Shown: positions 21,780-32,878 of the stretch, in pieces | How the letters are laid out: each line of letters opens with the position of its first letter | Position numbering within the stretch: the first letter of the stretch is position 1 | From: Zea mays | Lineage: Eukaryota; Streptophyta; Magnoliopsida; Poales; Poaceae | NCBI RefSeq assembly: GCF_902167145.1 | Contig: NC_050098.1 | Coordinates: forward strand, 115,730,207-115,794,206 | Length of the DNA stretch: 64,000 bases | Reading direction: 5' to 3' | The notes under the pieces: generated by a model | Told to the model about the DNA's origin: nothing | Seen by the model: the letters and a program-made list of their open reading frames with translations, nothing else | The model's database searches: none | Made by a program: the position numbers and the translations under genes

Positions 21780-24700
21780 AAACTTACCATTTGGAACATT
21801 AATATCATAAGCAGGAGTGACTGCATAAAGTTATGTTGTAGCAATAGCATAGCTACAAAGGTAAAGTATAATTCCCAGGTTTGATCAAGGAATAAGGTTA
21901 GAGGTTATCTAAATAGGTAACCCGTCAAATTATGCATATATATCCAAAAGAATAAACTTTATTAAATGTATTGTTTAGGATCAAACAGAGTATGCAGAGG
22001 GAGAAGTCCACTTGCCTTGCTTATTGAAAACTTGAGGTTCTTCCACGAAATATATCTTGATTCTCAACTCTTAGATCAACCACTGAATATCACACAAACA
22101 AACAAGAAGAACAAACACCATTCAATAACATACAACAATCACCATACGTAGAGCTAAAAGAAAGCCTAACGAAAAGAGCATTCGCTTTTCAAAAACGTTG
22201 TAAGTAATGGTTATAATTAAGAAGGTATTCTTTTTAAAAATGTGTGATCTATAATTTATAAAACAAGACATAAGTTTAAAAATATCTTAATTAAAATATA
22301 CAAATATTATGTTCACCAAATTAATCTTTTATAAATCGTCATGCGTGATATGTCTAATATTAAGGGTTTATAAGACGATAAAACACGTTATAACATTACT
22401 AAACCTTTTTAACCTTTTAGAACACATATAAGTTATATCTAAGGTTAATGCGTTATGAAATACATTGTTAATTTATGAAGCATTATGGAACCTATAATTC
22501 ATTATTAAACCTATCACTTATGATAAATTAAGATATAAGTCTAAATAGATTTTATGTGAAAAGGTCATTATTATTAAACACCTATTTATGGAAAGTTATG
22601 ATATATGCTTTAATGAACTTTTATGTAAAAGACAATAAACAAACAATTATATTTTATTTTTATTATAAAGTACATGTCCTATATTTTATTAAGAAAGCCA
22701 TATACAAAACAATATACAAACTAACATTATTATTATTATTAAAGAACATGAACACTATTTTCATTAGTTTATTCTTTAGGAAAACTAAGTGATATATAAA
22801 TATGAACTAAGTTTGATTAAATGATTAACTAAGCATATATAACCAGTTGTGAACAAGTTGTAAAATAAATCTAATTAACTAGATTATGAGAGGACATAAT
22901 TACTCTATTGTTTATCTTTACCTTTAGTTTAGAAACATATGATCTAGATATTTAAAATGAAAATTATATTCATTGGTATGTTATTAACTATTGTTTTAGT
23001 TCTAACGGTGTGAGCATTTAATTAAGCCATTATATCGTTATTAGAAAAGTTATATGACATATTACTATTGTAAAGCATATAATTATGGATACTTAAATAT
23101 GAGACTAAATGAGTTTTATGTGAAGGGATAATAAATAATTATCATTATATTAGGAAAAATACTAAATCTATATTTGTTGAGAAAACTACATTCAAATCGA
23201 TAGGTCATCATTTTAAAGATATGAACACCAGTTATATTATTTTAGCATTTTTAGGAATCTCTATCTTTATTTTGAATAAGCAACTTATATATATACACAC
23301 ACATGTATATGTATATAAAAATTTGAATACAAAGTTAAATCATATTTTATGATAATCGTATAATTATTTATCTACTATTTTTTTAAGAAAATGTGATCTA
23401 CTCTTTTCTTTTACTTCTTATTTAGAAAACTATACTTAAATCAATTTCAACCAACATAAATTAAATTAAATTGTGAAAATATGAAAACGGATTGAAATAA
23501 TAACTAAAAATATTAATCGCATACTTATGCAGCTAATCAAACAAATCCTAACTAATTTAGATTTCAATAATCAATCTAAAAAAGTATGAACTAGATCTCT
23601 GATTAACTGTAGTCGTCAGGGGATATATCGCGAATTGGATTTTTTTCTACCTTGCTTCTCTCTGGTCACGGCAGCAGGGACACGACAAATAGGGGACGAC
23701 GAAGCTGGGCAGGGAAAGTCGTCGCAGGGGCGGTGCCGTCGTGCCGATGTGGGGAAATGACGGAGGAGATCGCGGTGAACTTGCTGGCGCACTCCAACAG
23801 CGGCGCGGAGTCTCCGGGGTGCGGCGGCGGCACGCAGGACAGGGGTTCCGGCGAGCAGACAGGGGCGGCACGACGTCTTCACGCGGCCAGCACGCATGGA
23901 GAGCTGGGAGGAGAAATTGAGGAGGGACCCGAACTCTGGCGTGGCTGCAGCTTCGACTTATAGTGCGAGGGAGGGAGCTGGGGAGAGGAGAAGCTGCAAG
24001 GCTATTAATGGTGGTAGCGGCAGTTACGGGGAGAAAAAACGGCATTCGTGAGTGGGGGAGAGAGAGCAGAGGTCATCGGGGTGTTTCATGGCCATCAATA
24101 GCGTTCAAGGAGCTTGAATGGAGGGAGAAACGGACGCAGTAAACTCCAAAAACGCAGGAAAACGGATGTGCGGGTGTCGGTTTCTTGCGCGGGGCTTCGG
24201 TCGGCTCCTCGGCTGGCGCAGGCTGGAGGGCGGCTGGGCATGGCGCGGGTCGCTCGGCTCCGCAGCACGTTGCGGCTTGAGGTGGGGTCTTCAGGCGTGG
24301 TGACAGCTCCCTGGCGGCGTCGGCGTCGAGGCTGCGTGGTGCTCTTACGCGGGTCGCAGGGTGCGGCGGCTGCAACTGGCAAGCGAGCGATGTTTCAGTG
24401 TTCTTCCATGAGGAAAACGAACAGGATAGAACTAGAAGAACCAAAGAAAAATGACAGGTGGGCCCTAACGTGTAGTGGCTGTGAGAGAAGGGTTGTTGGC
24501 TTGAGGGCAGAATGGGCTGCTGGCCTGGTTGGCCGAATGGCCTGTTGGTCGAGTGTGTGTGCGTGCGTTTTTTTGTTTTTGTTTTTTTCTATTTGATTTC
24601 AAAATTCTTTTATTTTTTCGAATAGGTTATTCATTAATAAATATATTTTAAGTATTACAAAATTCATAATAAATCTAATAATATCAAATAAAATTCATAA

Positions 24701-24978
24701 TAAAGAATCTTTAGACAAATTCTATTATTTAGTAAATTGGCCGTTATAAAAGAGAATAAATTTAAATAAATTTGTTACAATTCATTAACAAACAAAGAAA
24801 TCATGCACCGATAATAAATGCATCAATCACTTGGTAGATTTTAATCATTCACAAAATTTGTTAAACTCAATTATTTCACTACTTTAATTATTTGTAAACA
24901 TAAATATTTCTTTTTTTTCTATTGAAAATTAATACATCAAACTGGGTTGTTTTCATTTGATGGATTTAGGGAGTTACA
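21780..24978 (-). repeat. E1 5' LTR, right segment
   Basis: Continues E1's LTR after E2, collinear with 1332-4528. Ends GAGTTACA at 24978. The other LTR ends GCGTTACA. Contains the second copy of the GC island (about 23636-24555). Confidence 0.85.
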
Positions 24979-25053
24979 ACTAACATCGCTTCAAATTTCG
25001 TGAGTTAAAAGATCTTTCAAAAGCAAGTTTGAAGATTGCAATGTGTTGGATGC

Positions 25054-25580
25054 GCGGACCGTCCGGGTCTTGAAGGCGGACCGTCCGCGATCCACTAGAG
25101 AGGTCCGAAGTCTAACCACTTGGGCAATCTCTTTGTTCTTTTGCACTGCGGACCGTCCGGGCCTTTGGGCCGGACCGTCCGCAGTCATGAACATAGAAGG
25201 CTGGTTTCGGGCCAGTCCCTGAATTATAGCGCGGACCGTCCGGCTGTGTTAGGCGAACCGTCCGCAAGTGTCAAACATGTTTTGGACAGGGACTATGTGA
25301 TTTTGTAGATTTGTACTACGGACTGTCCGGGGGTCTAGTCCGGACAGTACTATCTCAGGTCTCGGACCGTCCGGATTTATAGGCGGACGGTCCGCGCGTG
25401 TTAACTGTTCTTGGTCCGAGACTCAGGTGCTTCTTGCTGCCAGGTCGCGGACGGTCCGGCCTTGGAAGGCGGACTGTCTGGACCCACCTTTTCTGACAGT
25501 TCTGACAGTTTTCAAACGGGAATTATAGCTGTTATATGTACGGCGGACCGTCCGGCCCTAGGGCGCGGACCGTCCGCGTG
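25054..25580. promoter_or_regulatory. Paired CGGACCGTCCG palindromes upstream of the H TATA box
   Basis: About 14 copies of CGGAC-N-GTCCG or one-base variants, at roughly 25055, 25077, 25147, 25170, 25231, 25253, 25318, 25340, 25362, 25383, 25446, 25469, 25540 and 25565. They come in pairs 21-25 bp apart, about two helical turns, with pairs 44-94 bp apart. The position just 5' of a TATA box suggests an enhancer or protein-binding array. Function is inference. Confidence 0.65.
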
Positions 25581-25631
25581 TGCGCAGAACATGTGCTTTT
25601 TGCACATAACAGTTAGATTTTGATGGAGGGG

Positions 25632-25639
25632 TATAAATA
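25632..25639 (+). promoter_or_regulatory. TATA box of H LTR
   Basis: TATAAATA on the plus strand, 50 bp after the last palindrome. Transcription would start about 30 bp downstream. Confidence 0.6.
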
Positions 25640-26345
25640 GAAGGGTAGCTCGTGTGAGAGAGCTCTCTTGGCCATTCCTTGCACACATTGAGCTCATTTG
25701 TGATCCTCCAACTCACTCTCTCACACTCTTTGCTTGAGATTGCTTTCTAGTGAGAGATTGAGGGTTCCTAGTGCATTTGCATCATTTGGTGATTCTTGAG
25801 ACACTAGGTGGTACACCGAGCAAGCGTCATTGGCTTGTTACTCTTGGAGGTTGTCGCCTCCTAGACGGCTTGGGTGATTGTCTCCGTCGAGCTCTCCAAG
25901 AAGATTGTGGAGAAGCCGCGGTGTTGATTGTGAGGGGTTCGCACCTACCTCGCCGGAGCAGCAAAGGTGACATTAGTGGAATCGAGGTATTGAGTGATTT
26001 CTTGTCCACTTGGCTCAAAGATCAAGCCGTGACTTGATAGAGGAGCAAGTGAGAGCTTGAAGTCCACCTCAACGTGGATTAGGGGTGATCGGCAAATCAC
26101 CGATACCACGGGATAAATTTCGGTGTCTCTACCTTCTTGCATTACTTATTGCCTTGCAAGTAATTAGTGTTTTGCATATTGTTCCTCAAGTATTCAATCA
26201 CTATAGTTGTTTCTCATACATTGTTTACTTATTGTCTCTAGAGAATTTATTCCTCTTGTTATATTGATTAAATTTACCTAGTGTTTTTGATTTTAGTCAA
26301 AACCGCCTATTCACCCCCCCTCTAGCCGGTGTCCTAGATCCTACA

Positions 26346-26599
26346 CGAGACCGAAACAAACCACAAAGCTCAAAGAAAGGGACCTTAGACATTCTAAGCA
26401 GCTCCACACATTGGATATCATCAGATTCATAGATAAATCTAAGATTTGCCCGCCTCTCAATGTCCCTTTGAAACATTGGACCATATGTGACACGAGGATG
26501 AAAGATTCTACGCCTAAGGCATGCAAACAACCAACAAGATATAGCAACAACCAATGCCGATGCTCTCAACTTCAGCAAATGACGATTTGGACCCAACAT
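26346..26599 (-). pseudogene. Harbinger (ALP1/HARBI1-like) transposase N-terminal exon fragment
   Basis: Frame of 84 codons from the Met at 26597-26599 into the H junction. An acceptor-like TTTATTCAG lies just upstream of that Met on the minus strand, so this looks like the start of an exon. After a hydrophobic stretch come GPMFQRDIERRANLRFIY and CVELLRMSKVPFFELC. This pattern (R..LR.IY...CV.LLRM...FF.L) is typical of the region preceding the DDE domain in plant Harbinger-derived nucleases. No catalytic residues are present. The gene is broken by insertion of H in this exon. It could be a transposon copy or a domesticated ALP1-like gene; the flanking terminal motif favours a transposon. Confidence 0.6.
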
Positions 26600-26699
26600 A
26601 TCTGAATAAAGGGAAAAAATTGTTGAATGAGAAACAATTGTACTCTGCTCAGACTGAAAAAACAAGCCAGGGTTGCCACATCTAATGATGTTCCTCCAA

Positions 26700-26905
26700 A
26701 CTAGCTTGGTAACATCACTGAAAAATTGTACTCTGCTCAAATTAAAAAAAACATCACTGAGAAATTGAGATCTGCTCAGATTGAACCAAAAAACATCACT
26801 GAAAAATTGTGGTCTGCTCAGATTGAAAAAAAACATCACTGAAAAATTGTGGTCTGCTCAGATTGAAAAAAACATCACTGAAATCTGGTCCTAAGCTCAG
26901 ACTTA
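26700..26905. repeat. 40-bp tandem repeat, about five copies
   Basis: CATCACTG starts at 26713, 26752, 26794, 26834 and 26873, each followed by an AAAAATTGTGGTCTGCTCAG-like stretch. The unit is 39-42 bp. It lies in the putative intron of the Harbinger element. Confidence 0.8.
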
Positions 26906-26934
26906 AATATTTTCATCACTAAAAAATGATCAGA

Positions 26935-27042
26935 TTAAAAGAAGAGAGTTATGGAGGTAGCAGCATAATATAATGCATTAACTACCTGCATAGTATAAAA
27001 AGAAGATAGTTATGGAGGTAGCTGCATAATATAATGCATTAA
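26935..27042. repeat. 61-bp tandem duplication
   Basis: AGTTATGGAGGTAGC followed by GCATAATATAATGCATTAA occurs at 26947-26981 and again at 27008-27042. Confidence 0.8.
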
Positions 27043-27318
27043 TCCATTAAATTAAACAAGACAAGAAGCTACAGAGGGGGAGAAGAAAGGATGAACAAAG
27101 GTAAGATTGTTGTAAGGGAAGAGGAAACAGGAATAGATGAAGGTAAGAGGGGGAGAAGAAAAGAGGAACAACTAGCTACTTAATATAATAGACAGATTAT
27201 GCTAGTTGCATAATCCATTAAATTAAACAAGACAAGCATGACAAACATGTTAAATTTAGTTAAGTCAATAAATAAATATGGCAAAACATGGACCAAACAG
27301 ATAGTAATATTGAAAGAT

Positions 27319-27590
27319 ATGCAGGTTTTTCAGTTAAGTTCAGGTCAGTTAAGTTCAGTTAAGCAGATCAGTAATGAAAAGATGCAAGTTTTTCATCCAA
27401 AACATGGACCAATCAGATATCCACCAACAATCAGTTATATACTAATATGAAAGTACATCACTGAAAAACTATGCAGGTTTTTCAGTTAAGTTCAGGTCAG
27501 TTAAGTTCAGTTAAGCAGATCAGTAATGAAAAGATGCAAGTTTTTCATCCAAACATGGACCAATCAGATATCCACCAACAATCAGTTATA
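27319..27590. repeat. 121-bp direct repeat at 152-bp spacing
   Basis: 27319-27439 and 27471-27590 are nearly identical, differing by one A in a run. They are separated by 31 bp. Within each, a GTTAAGTTCAG core is itself repeated. Confidence 0.85.
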
Positions 27591-27949
27591 TTAATCAGAT
27601 CTAGAATGAGAACATTTTGCCTAGATCAGCTAATATGAAACTAATCAGCTGCTTTGCTAGAATCAGCTGCTTTGTTTTCAGTTATATTAATCAAAGCAAA
27701 GCAGATCGAGAATACAACAATGAAGCAAAGCAAACTGATTAATAAAACTAATCAGTTATATTAATCAAACCCTAATCAGATTAATACAACAATCATTTTG
27801 CTAGAAACAGCTGCTTTCTAGACCAGATCTGATTAACATAAACAAAGCAAAGCAGCTGAAAACAGATCATTGCTAATATGAAACTAATCAGATCTAGAAT
27901 GAGAAGACAAAGCAGATGAAATCAAACCTGAGAACAGATCGAGAACAGA

Positions 27950-28557
27950 TCAGCTAGGGTTCACTCGCAGCTGAGAACAGATCGAGGTCGTAGGAGAGCG
28001 ATCAAACCTGAGAAGAGGGAGACCACACAGCTAGGGTTCACTCGCAGCTGAGAACCGATCGAGGTCGTAGGAGAGCGATCCTTGCGAAGCAAATGAAATC
28101 AAATGAGAAGACAAAACAGATGAAAGTAGATGAGCAGCCAAGAAAAGGGCTAACCTCTCGTCGTCGACAGCGAAGCAGATGAACCCGAGAGGCGAGAGCG
28201 AAGCAGATCGAGCTCGTCCACGGGCGCGGTGTCATCACCACGGGTCGAGAGAGATGACGGCGGCGAGGGAGCACGGCGGCTGCGAGTGAACTCGAGAGGC
28301 GAGAGCGAGTGAACCCGAGAGGAGAGAGCGAGAGCGAGAGCCGCGGCGGCGGCGAGTCGCGAGAGGAGAGACTGCGAACCCTAGACCGCGACGGCCAGGC
28401 TCAATCGCGAAGTGGTTTATCTGCGTTCCAATCGGGCCTGGCCACAATATTGCGTTGGGCTCATCTCAGCCAGGCCCCCAAGCTGGGCCAGGCAACCAAA
28501 CATGGCGTTGTTGATTCAAATGGGCCTGGCCGTGCACTGGGCAAGGGAACCAAACAT
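27950..28557 (-). other. Harbinger element leader and terminal region
   Basis: GC-rich, with a direct repeat of a CTCGCAGCTGAGAAC...GGTCGTAGGAGAGCGATC segment (about 27966-28001 and 28043-28079). The ends of similar motifs, GGCAACCAAACA (about 28492-28503) and GGGAACCAAACA (about 28546-28557), lie in the same orientation. Either could be the element's outer terminus. No ORF is supported. Confidence 0.4.
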
Positions 28558-28784
28558 ATCCGTATAGCCTTCTAGTTAGCCTTTTGCCGACTCACAATAA
28601 CATGAATGTGAGCCATATGCGCTGGGCAGTGGGCAACCAGCCACCAGGTAACGATCTCTTGTACTCCTATGTTGCAGTGGGACCATCTTAAGATGAACTT
28701 TTTCGCTTGGAGTGGAGGCACATTGCTATTGGCCTGCCACAGATCTTGGATTTTAGTATAGGTAACAAAAGATATACTATGTAA
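28558..28784. other. Short unassigned stretch before the hAT element
   Basis: No gene or repeat recognised. Its last bases form the left target duplication of the hAT element (TATGTA, 28778-28783). Confidence 0.4.
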
Positions 28785-29250
28785 AGTGCCAACCCTGGCC
28801 TAGAGGGATCCGGCAATGCCCTTGATCTGGGCCTCCAAATTAGTAGGGCCTAATCCCTTATCTTTAATATATATTAGTATGTACATCAATAAAGACCATA
28901 GTATATTTTAAACTGTAAAGGCCCAACAAACTAGGAGTAGCAGCCCACTAAAACTGAAGCAAACTTGCTGCCTCTCTCACGTACGCGAGTGTGACATTCC
29001 CAATTCCTTGTGGAGTTTTGATTTCTCCATATCTGCTGACCGGCGGTTGACACCAATCACATTCCCATCACCCATCGACATAGGCCACAACCATCAAATG
29101 ATCAAACCACCCTCAGCGGATCAGCCATTCAGCCGTCGGTGATCAGGCCGTCAGGCGAGTGGCCGAGGCCGAGACGCCCTCATGCGAGTGTGATACTACG
29201 AATCTACGATCAGTCGAGTGTTAGGCTGCTAGCTGATCTTACTTTCTCAG

Positions 29251-29327
29251 GTACAGACCATATGGATTGTGAGCTTTACAATTTCTTAAATGATTTAGTT
29301 CCCATCTATTTATATTTTAATATTCAG
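29251..29327 (+). other. Probable 5' leader intron of the hAT gene
   Basis: CTCAG followed by GTACAG at 29251 (donor) and a T-rich tract ending TATTCAG at 29327 (acceptor), ten bases before the ATG at 29337. 77 bp. Confidence 0.5.
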
Positions 29328-29336
29328 ATTACAACC

Positions 29337-31506
29337 ATGGCGCCTAGAAAGCATTCATCTGGTAGTAAGAAAAGGGAGAGAAGGAAAGAAGTAGAGGAAT
29401 TTATAGAATCACAAAGAGGTGCCATGGGTAAATTTGTTCGCACTAATACAAGAACTTCAAGTAATGAAGATCAACCAAATTTGGCTATAGTTATTGTGGC
29501 GGAACAACCAAATACCAACGAAGAAGATCATGACCCTACACTTGAAGAAAATGTTGACATCAACACAAATGCTAATGATGTGACTGACCATGATCCAATA
29601 TTTGATTCATCTCATATAGAAAATGATAGCTTTGATGAACAGTCTGTTCCTACTGAGGATATATATGACCCAAGGAATTGGGGTAATCTTGATAACAAGT
29701 CGAGGAATACATTGGTAGAGAAGGGGTCTATAAGAGAAGAAAATATTGTATTTCCTTTGGATGCTAATGGTAGACATTTTTCATATACTCATTACTCTAG
29801 AAAGATGAGGAATGGAGAAGTTCATGATAGAAAATGTTGGTTTATTCAAAACATGTTGATAGAGTGTTTTGTTTTTGTTGTAAGCTTTTTAATTCAGAAA
29901 AATGCAAGAGTTCATTGGGGCATGATGGATTTGGAGATTGAAGGCATACTAGTGAGAGGTTAAAAGAACATGAAGCTAGTATGGAGCATATTACAAGTTT
30001 GAACTCATGGAATGAATTGAGAGTGAGGCTTCGCAAAACTGAAACAATTGACAAAGAATTTCATCATCAAATTGCAAAGGAAAAAGAGCGTATCAGGCAA
30101 GTTTTATTAAGAATAATTGTTGTTGTGAAATTTCTTGGTAAGCATACTTTGGCTTACAGAGGATCAAGTGAGCGACTCTACAATGATCAAAATGGTAATT
30201 TCTTAGCCTGTCTTGAGATGATTGATGAATTTGATGTGGTTATGCAAGATCATCTGAGATACATTCAAAATAATGATACTCAATATCATTATCTTAGTCA
30301 TAAAATTCAGAATGAGTTGGTTTCTCTATTGGCTTCTGACATCACCAAATCTATCATAAAGATTGTTAAAGAGGCTAAATATTTTTAAGTTATCCTTGGT
30401 TGTACTCCATATGTGAGTCATCAAGAGCAGATGAGTTTGTTGGTTCGATGTGTTAATATGTCTAGTGGCAAAGTTGAGGAGTATTTTCTGAGTTTGTTGA
30501 AAGTTTAACTGTGAAGTCATGGTGCAATACTCGCTGGGAGAGTCGTATTAAAAGTGTCGGAGCAATTAGATTTGAAGCTCCAAACATAAGGTCAGCTTTG
30601 CTTCAGTTAAGTACAGATAAGGATGTTGAATCAAAGGATAGAAGCGATGCAAAAAATTTATTTGATTTTCTTGGTGCATTTGAGTTCATACTTGGTATGG
30701 TTATTTGGTATGAAATTTTATTTATTATAAACAAAGTGAGCAAGCAGTTGCAGTCGCCATCATGTGCCTTGATGCTACATTAAAGAACATAGAAGGTGCA
30801 ATGAAGTTTTTTGAATATTATAGAAATGAAGGGTTTGCTTCTAGCTTGATCATTGCAAGAGAGATTGCATCAGAACTAGGTGTGGAGCCATCATTTCCAG
30901 TAAAGCGCCATGCTAAGAGGAAGACACAATATGATGAAACTGAATTCGAGGAAGCAAAACTCGAAGCTGAGAAGGCTTTTGAAGTTAATTACTTTTTGGT
31001 TATGGTTGATGTTGCAATTAGTTCATTAAAACGTAGATTTGAAGCTCCAATCATTCAAAAGTATATTTGGGTTTTTGATGAGCTCAACAACCCTGAAGGC
31101 ACTGGATACTACTGAACTAAGATATTCTTGCATCAAATTTGCAAACACTTTCTCTTTGGATGGCTCCTCTGATGTTGATTTAAATGATCTAATTTCAGAG
31201 CTCAGTGTTATGCGGCTCAGTATATCAGATAAACCTATATTTGCCATGAAGATTTTTTAGTATGTCAGATAAGTGGATTGTTATCCTAATATTTTAATTG
31301 CTTATCGGTTATTATTCATCGTGCTTGTCAATGTGGCATCTGCTAAAAGAAGCTTTTCAAAGTTGAAGTTAGTGAAGAATTATTTGAGGTCTCACATGTC
31401 TCAAGAAAGATTAAATGGGTTGGCCATATTATGCATCGAGAAGATATTATTGGATAAGATTGATATTGACATCATTATCAACGACTTTGCGGCTAGACAT
31501 GTTTGA
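29337..31506 (+). pseudogene. hAT-like transposase (ZMYM1/DUF4371/hATC type), degenerate
   Basis: Start chosen at ATG 29337 (MAPRKHSSGSKKRERRK), just after a probable leader intron. Recognisable parts in order: a basic N-terminus; an acidic Asn-rich linker; a TTF-type zinc finger region with IYDPRNWGNLDNKSR and, in another frame, FCFCCKLF; a DUF4371-like region ([20 protein letters not shown], then [20 protein letters not shown]); and a C-terminal hATC dimerisation domain (NVASAKRSFSKLKLVKNYLR). The reading is broken by a frameshift near 29855, TGA at 29939-29941, TAA at 30386-30388 and at least two later frame changes. The catalytic core between about 30500 and 31250 is only patchily recognisable. 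It is a dead transposase. Confidence 0.75.
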
Positions 31507-31751
31507 AGAAATTTTTAAGATAAAATCATATTATGTACTTCTTAATTCTTATTTGATATGGACAGTTTTTAGATATATATGGAGTGTTTATTAATAACCT
31601 ATATACACCATATTTATGTATAATAGTTATTATTGGAAAGGGTCTCTATTATAATTCTAGCTCTAAGCCTCTAAAATGTCAGGACCGGCACTGTATGTAA
31701 TTTAATTTAGTAATTTTTTTTACCAATTCAGTGAACATATACAAAATAATA

Positions 31752-31951
31752 CAGTGGCGGATCCAGGATTTAAAGACAGCCTAGACGAAATTATACTAAA
31801 ATTGTCTATGCTTATGTCTTCGCCACTGTATATAATACACTGCTTGCTTCTACGTACCATATCCATGCTTTGTTCTACTATTCTGCCTACTGTATCCGGC
31901 GACGCAGCCTAGGCCACTACCTGAGGTGCCTGGGTGTTGTGTCCGCCGCTG
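31752..31951. mobile_element. Small hAT-type MITE
   Basis: Begins CAGTGGCGGA and ends TCCGCCGCTG, near-perfect 10-bp inverted ends. Flanks are AAATAATA (31744-31751) and AAACAACA (31952-31959), 6 of 8 matching, consistent with an old 8-bp duplication. 200 bp, noncoding. Confidence 0.5.
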
Positions 31952-31959
31952 AAACAACA

Positions 31960-32580
31960 TATTCTTAATTTTGGCAAATTATAATAATATAATTCGATAG
32001 CTCAAAACAGAGTTAATAAAACAGTTTAGAATTTTGATGTTGGTGAAGCTTAGATCGACCTTATTCTAGTGACGAGTGATCGTACTAATCTCCTTGATAA
32101 ATATATAATACTTTTAGTCAGTTATATATGGAAAGCATTTTTTTTTTAAAAAAGAACAGGTTACAGGTGGTTCAACATCTGTACGCGACATGGGTTAGTC
32201 ATGTGTGCTTATGCCTGATGATCGATTCGTTCGTTCATTAGGAGTTCCGATATGTACTGGAGATGGCCAACCTGATGTAGACGGAGACCAAGGATGAAAG
32301 AGTATGAGACAGAACTGGCCGGTGGAGGAAGCAACAGCCGTCTCGTCGACTCGTCCAGCCGTTGCTGCGTCAACGTGCATGTGGTGGAGGAAGCAGCAGC
32401 ATGAGGTGGCACAGCTGTCCTGGTCGTTGCGTGGAGACCCAGAAAATCGGAACGTGTATCAGTGTGACCGTAGTATTAATGGAGAAACTTCGAGCCTCAC
32501 AGTCACAGCAGCCCAAGACGAAACAAGTCGCGTGCATGTGGCATGCTTTCAAGCGTTAGCCAACACTCGGTGATATTCTT
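31960..32580. other. Unassigned DNA
   Basis: AT-rich to 32160, then mixed composition. Overlapping short frames on both strands at 32195-32573 show no conserved domain. I see no gene. Confidence 0.4.
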
Positions 32581-32878
32581 GGAGCATTTCCAAGAGATTC
32601 TTTATTTTTTACTCTTTATTTGACTATTTATTTGTTTCTCCATAAATATTAAACTCTATATAACATCTCATTCCAACATTCTCTCCAACATACAAGTTAA
32701 CCAAAATTTGGAGAGCCAAAATTTGGAGGTGCTAGCAAAATTTGGCTAGTGAGAGAGTTAATTTAGAGAGCCGGATAGATTAGCAAGTTAAATTGCTAGT
32801 ATGTTGAAGAGTTGTTATGCTATTAAGTAGCTAAAATTTAGCTTTGCAAGCTATTTAGCTAGTCACTTGGAGATGCTC
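32581..32878. mobile_element. MITE-like element of about 298 bp
   Basis: Left end GGAGCATTTCCAAGAGATTC and right end, inverted, GAGCATCTCCAAGTGACT form imperfect terminal inverted repeats. The interior is AT-rich and folds on itself (repeated AAAATTTGG and GCTAGTA motifs). The target duplication is not clear, so the superfamily is open. Confidence 0.5.

Larger units (their letters stand above)
1011..24978 (-). mobile_element. Element E1: non-autonomous Ty3-type LTR retrotransposon, interrupted by E2
   Basis: Minus-strand element. The left (3') LTR is 1011-4528, truncated at its outer end. The internal region is 4529-7996. The right (5') LTR is 7997-9064 plus 21780-24978, split by E2. LTR ends on the plus strand are TGTCACACCC and GTTACA, the same as in E2. 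The reconstructed LTR is about 4.27 kb, unusually long. The internal region is only 3.47 kb, has iMet PBS and PPT, and encodes zinc knuckles and a protease-like domain but no RT, RNase H or integrase. It therefore probably depended on an E2-like autonomous relative. It sits in the 3' LTR of H. Confidence 0.8.
1..26345 (+). mobile_element. Element H: Sirevirus-like LTR retrotransposon, 3' end, interrupted by E1
   Basis: Plus-strand element whose 5' part lies left of the window. Visible in order: the tail of an ORF ending at 164, a spacer with several GGGGGAG tracts, a final PPT at 776-789, and a 3' LTR starting at 790 with TGTGAATC. The LTR is interrupted by E1 (1011-24978) and resumes at 24979, ending at 26345 in CTACA. 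Repeated PPT-like tracts before the LTR and palindromes upstream of a TATA box are known features of Sirevirus (Copia) elements. The family assignment is inference, because no H polymerase domain lies in the window. The left partner of its target duplication is outside; the right flank begins CGAGA. Confidence 0.6.
24979..26345 (+). repeat. H 3' LTR, second segment
   Basis: Resumes H's LTR right after E1. Holds a palindrome array (25054-25580), a TATA box (25632-25639), a 700 bp downstream part and the end GTGTCCTAGATCCTACA at 26345. A CACCCCCCCTCTAG motif near the end resembles the CCCCCTCTAGGCGACTTTCA end of the F elements, which supports a related Copia lineage. Small ORFs here have no coding character. 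Confidence 0.65.
26346..28557 (-). mobile_element. PIF/Harbinger-like element, 5' part, broken by H
   Basis: The minus strand reads, from right to left, a GGCCAGGCAACCAAACA-type terminal motif (about 28486-28557), a GC-rich leader (about 28400-27950), a repeat-rich AT stretch that looks like an intron, then a transposase exon (26599-26346) cut off by H at 26345. The terminal sequence TTGGTTGCCTGGCC resembles known grass Harbinger ends, and the exon encodes an N-terminal Harbinger nuclease region. Left end and DDE catalytic part are absent. Confidence 0.5.
28785..31693 (+). mobile_element. hAT-superfamily transposon, decayed but with both ends
   Basis: The right end reads GGACCGGCACTG at 31693, which inverted is CAGTGCCGGTCC. 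The left end at 28785 reads AGTGCCAACCCTGG, an imperfect match. The flanks are TATGTAA on the left (28778-28784) and TATGTAAT on the right (31694-31701), consistent with an 8-bp hAT target duplication that lost two bases at the left junction. Inside lies a plus-strand DUF4371/hATC transposase pseudogene. Confidence 0.65.

Noticed and set aside
31752..31829. A shorter hAT MITE ending at the inner CGCCACTG
   Set aside because: Its flanks do not form a matching 8-bp duplication, whereas the longer 31752-31951 version has 6 of 8 matching flank bases.
32195..32573. A small gene in unassigned DNA
   Set aside because: Short overlapping frames on both strands with no conserved motif, promoter or splice pattern.
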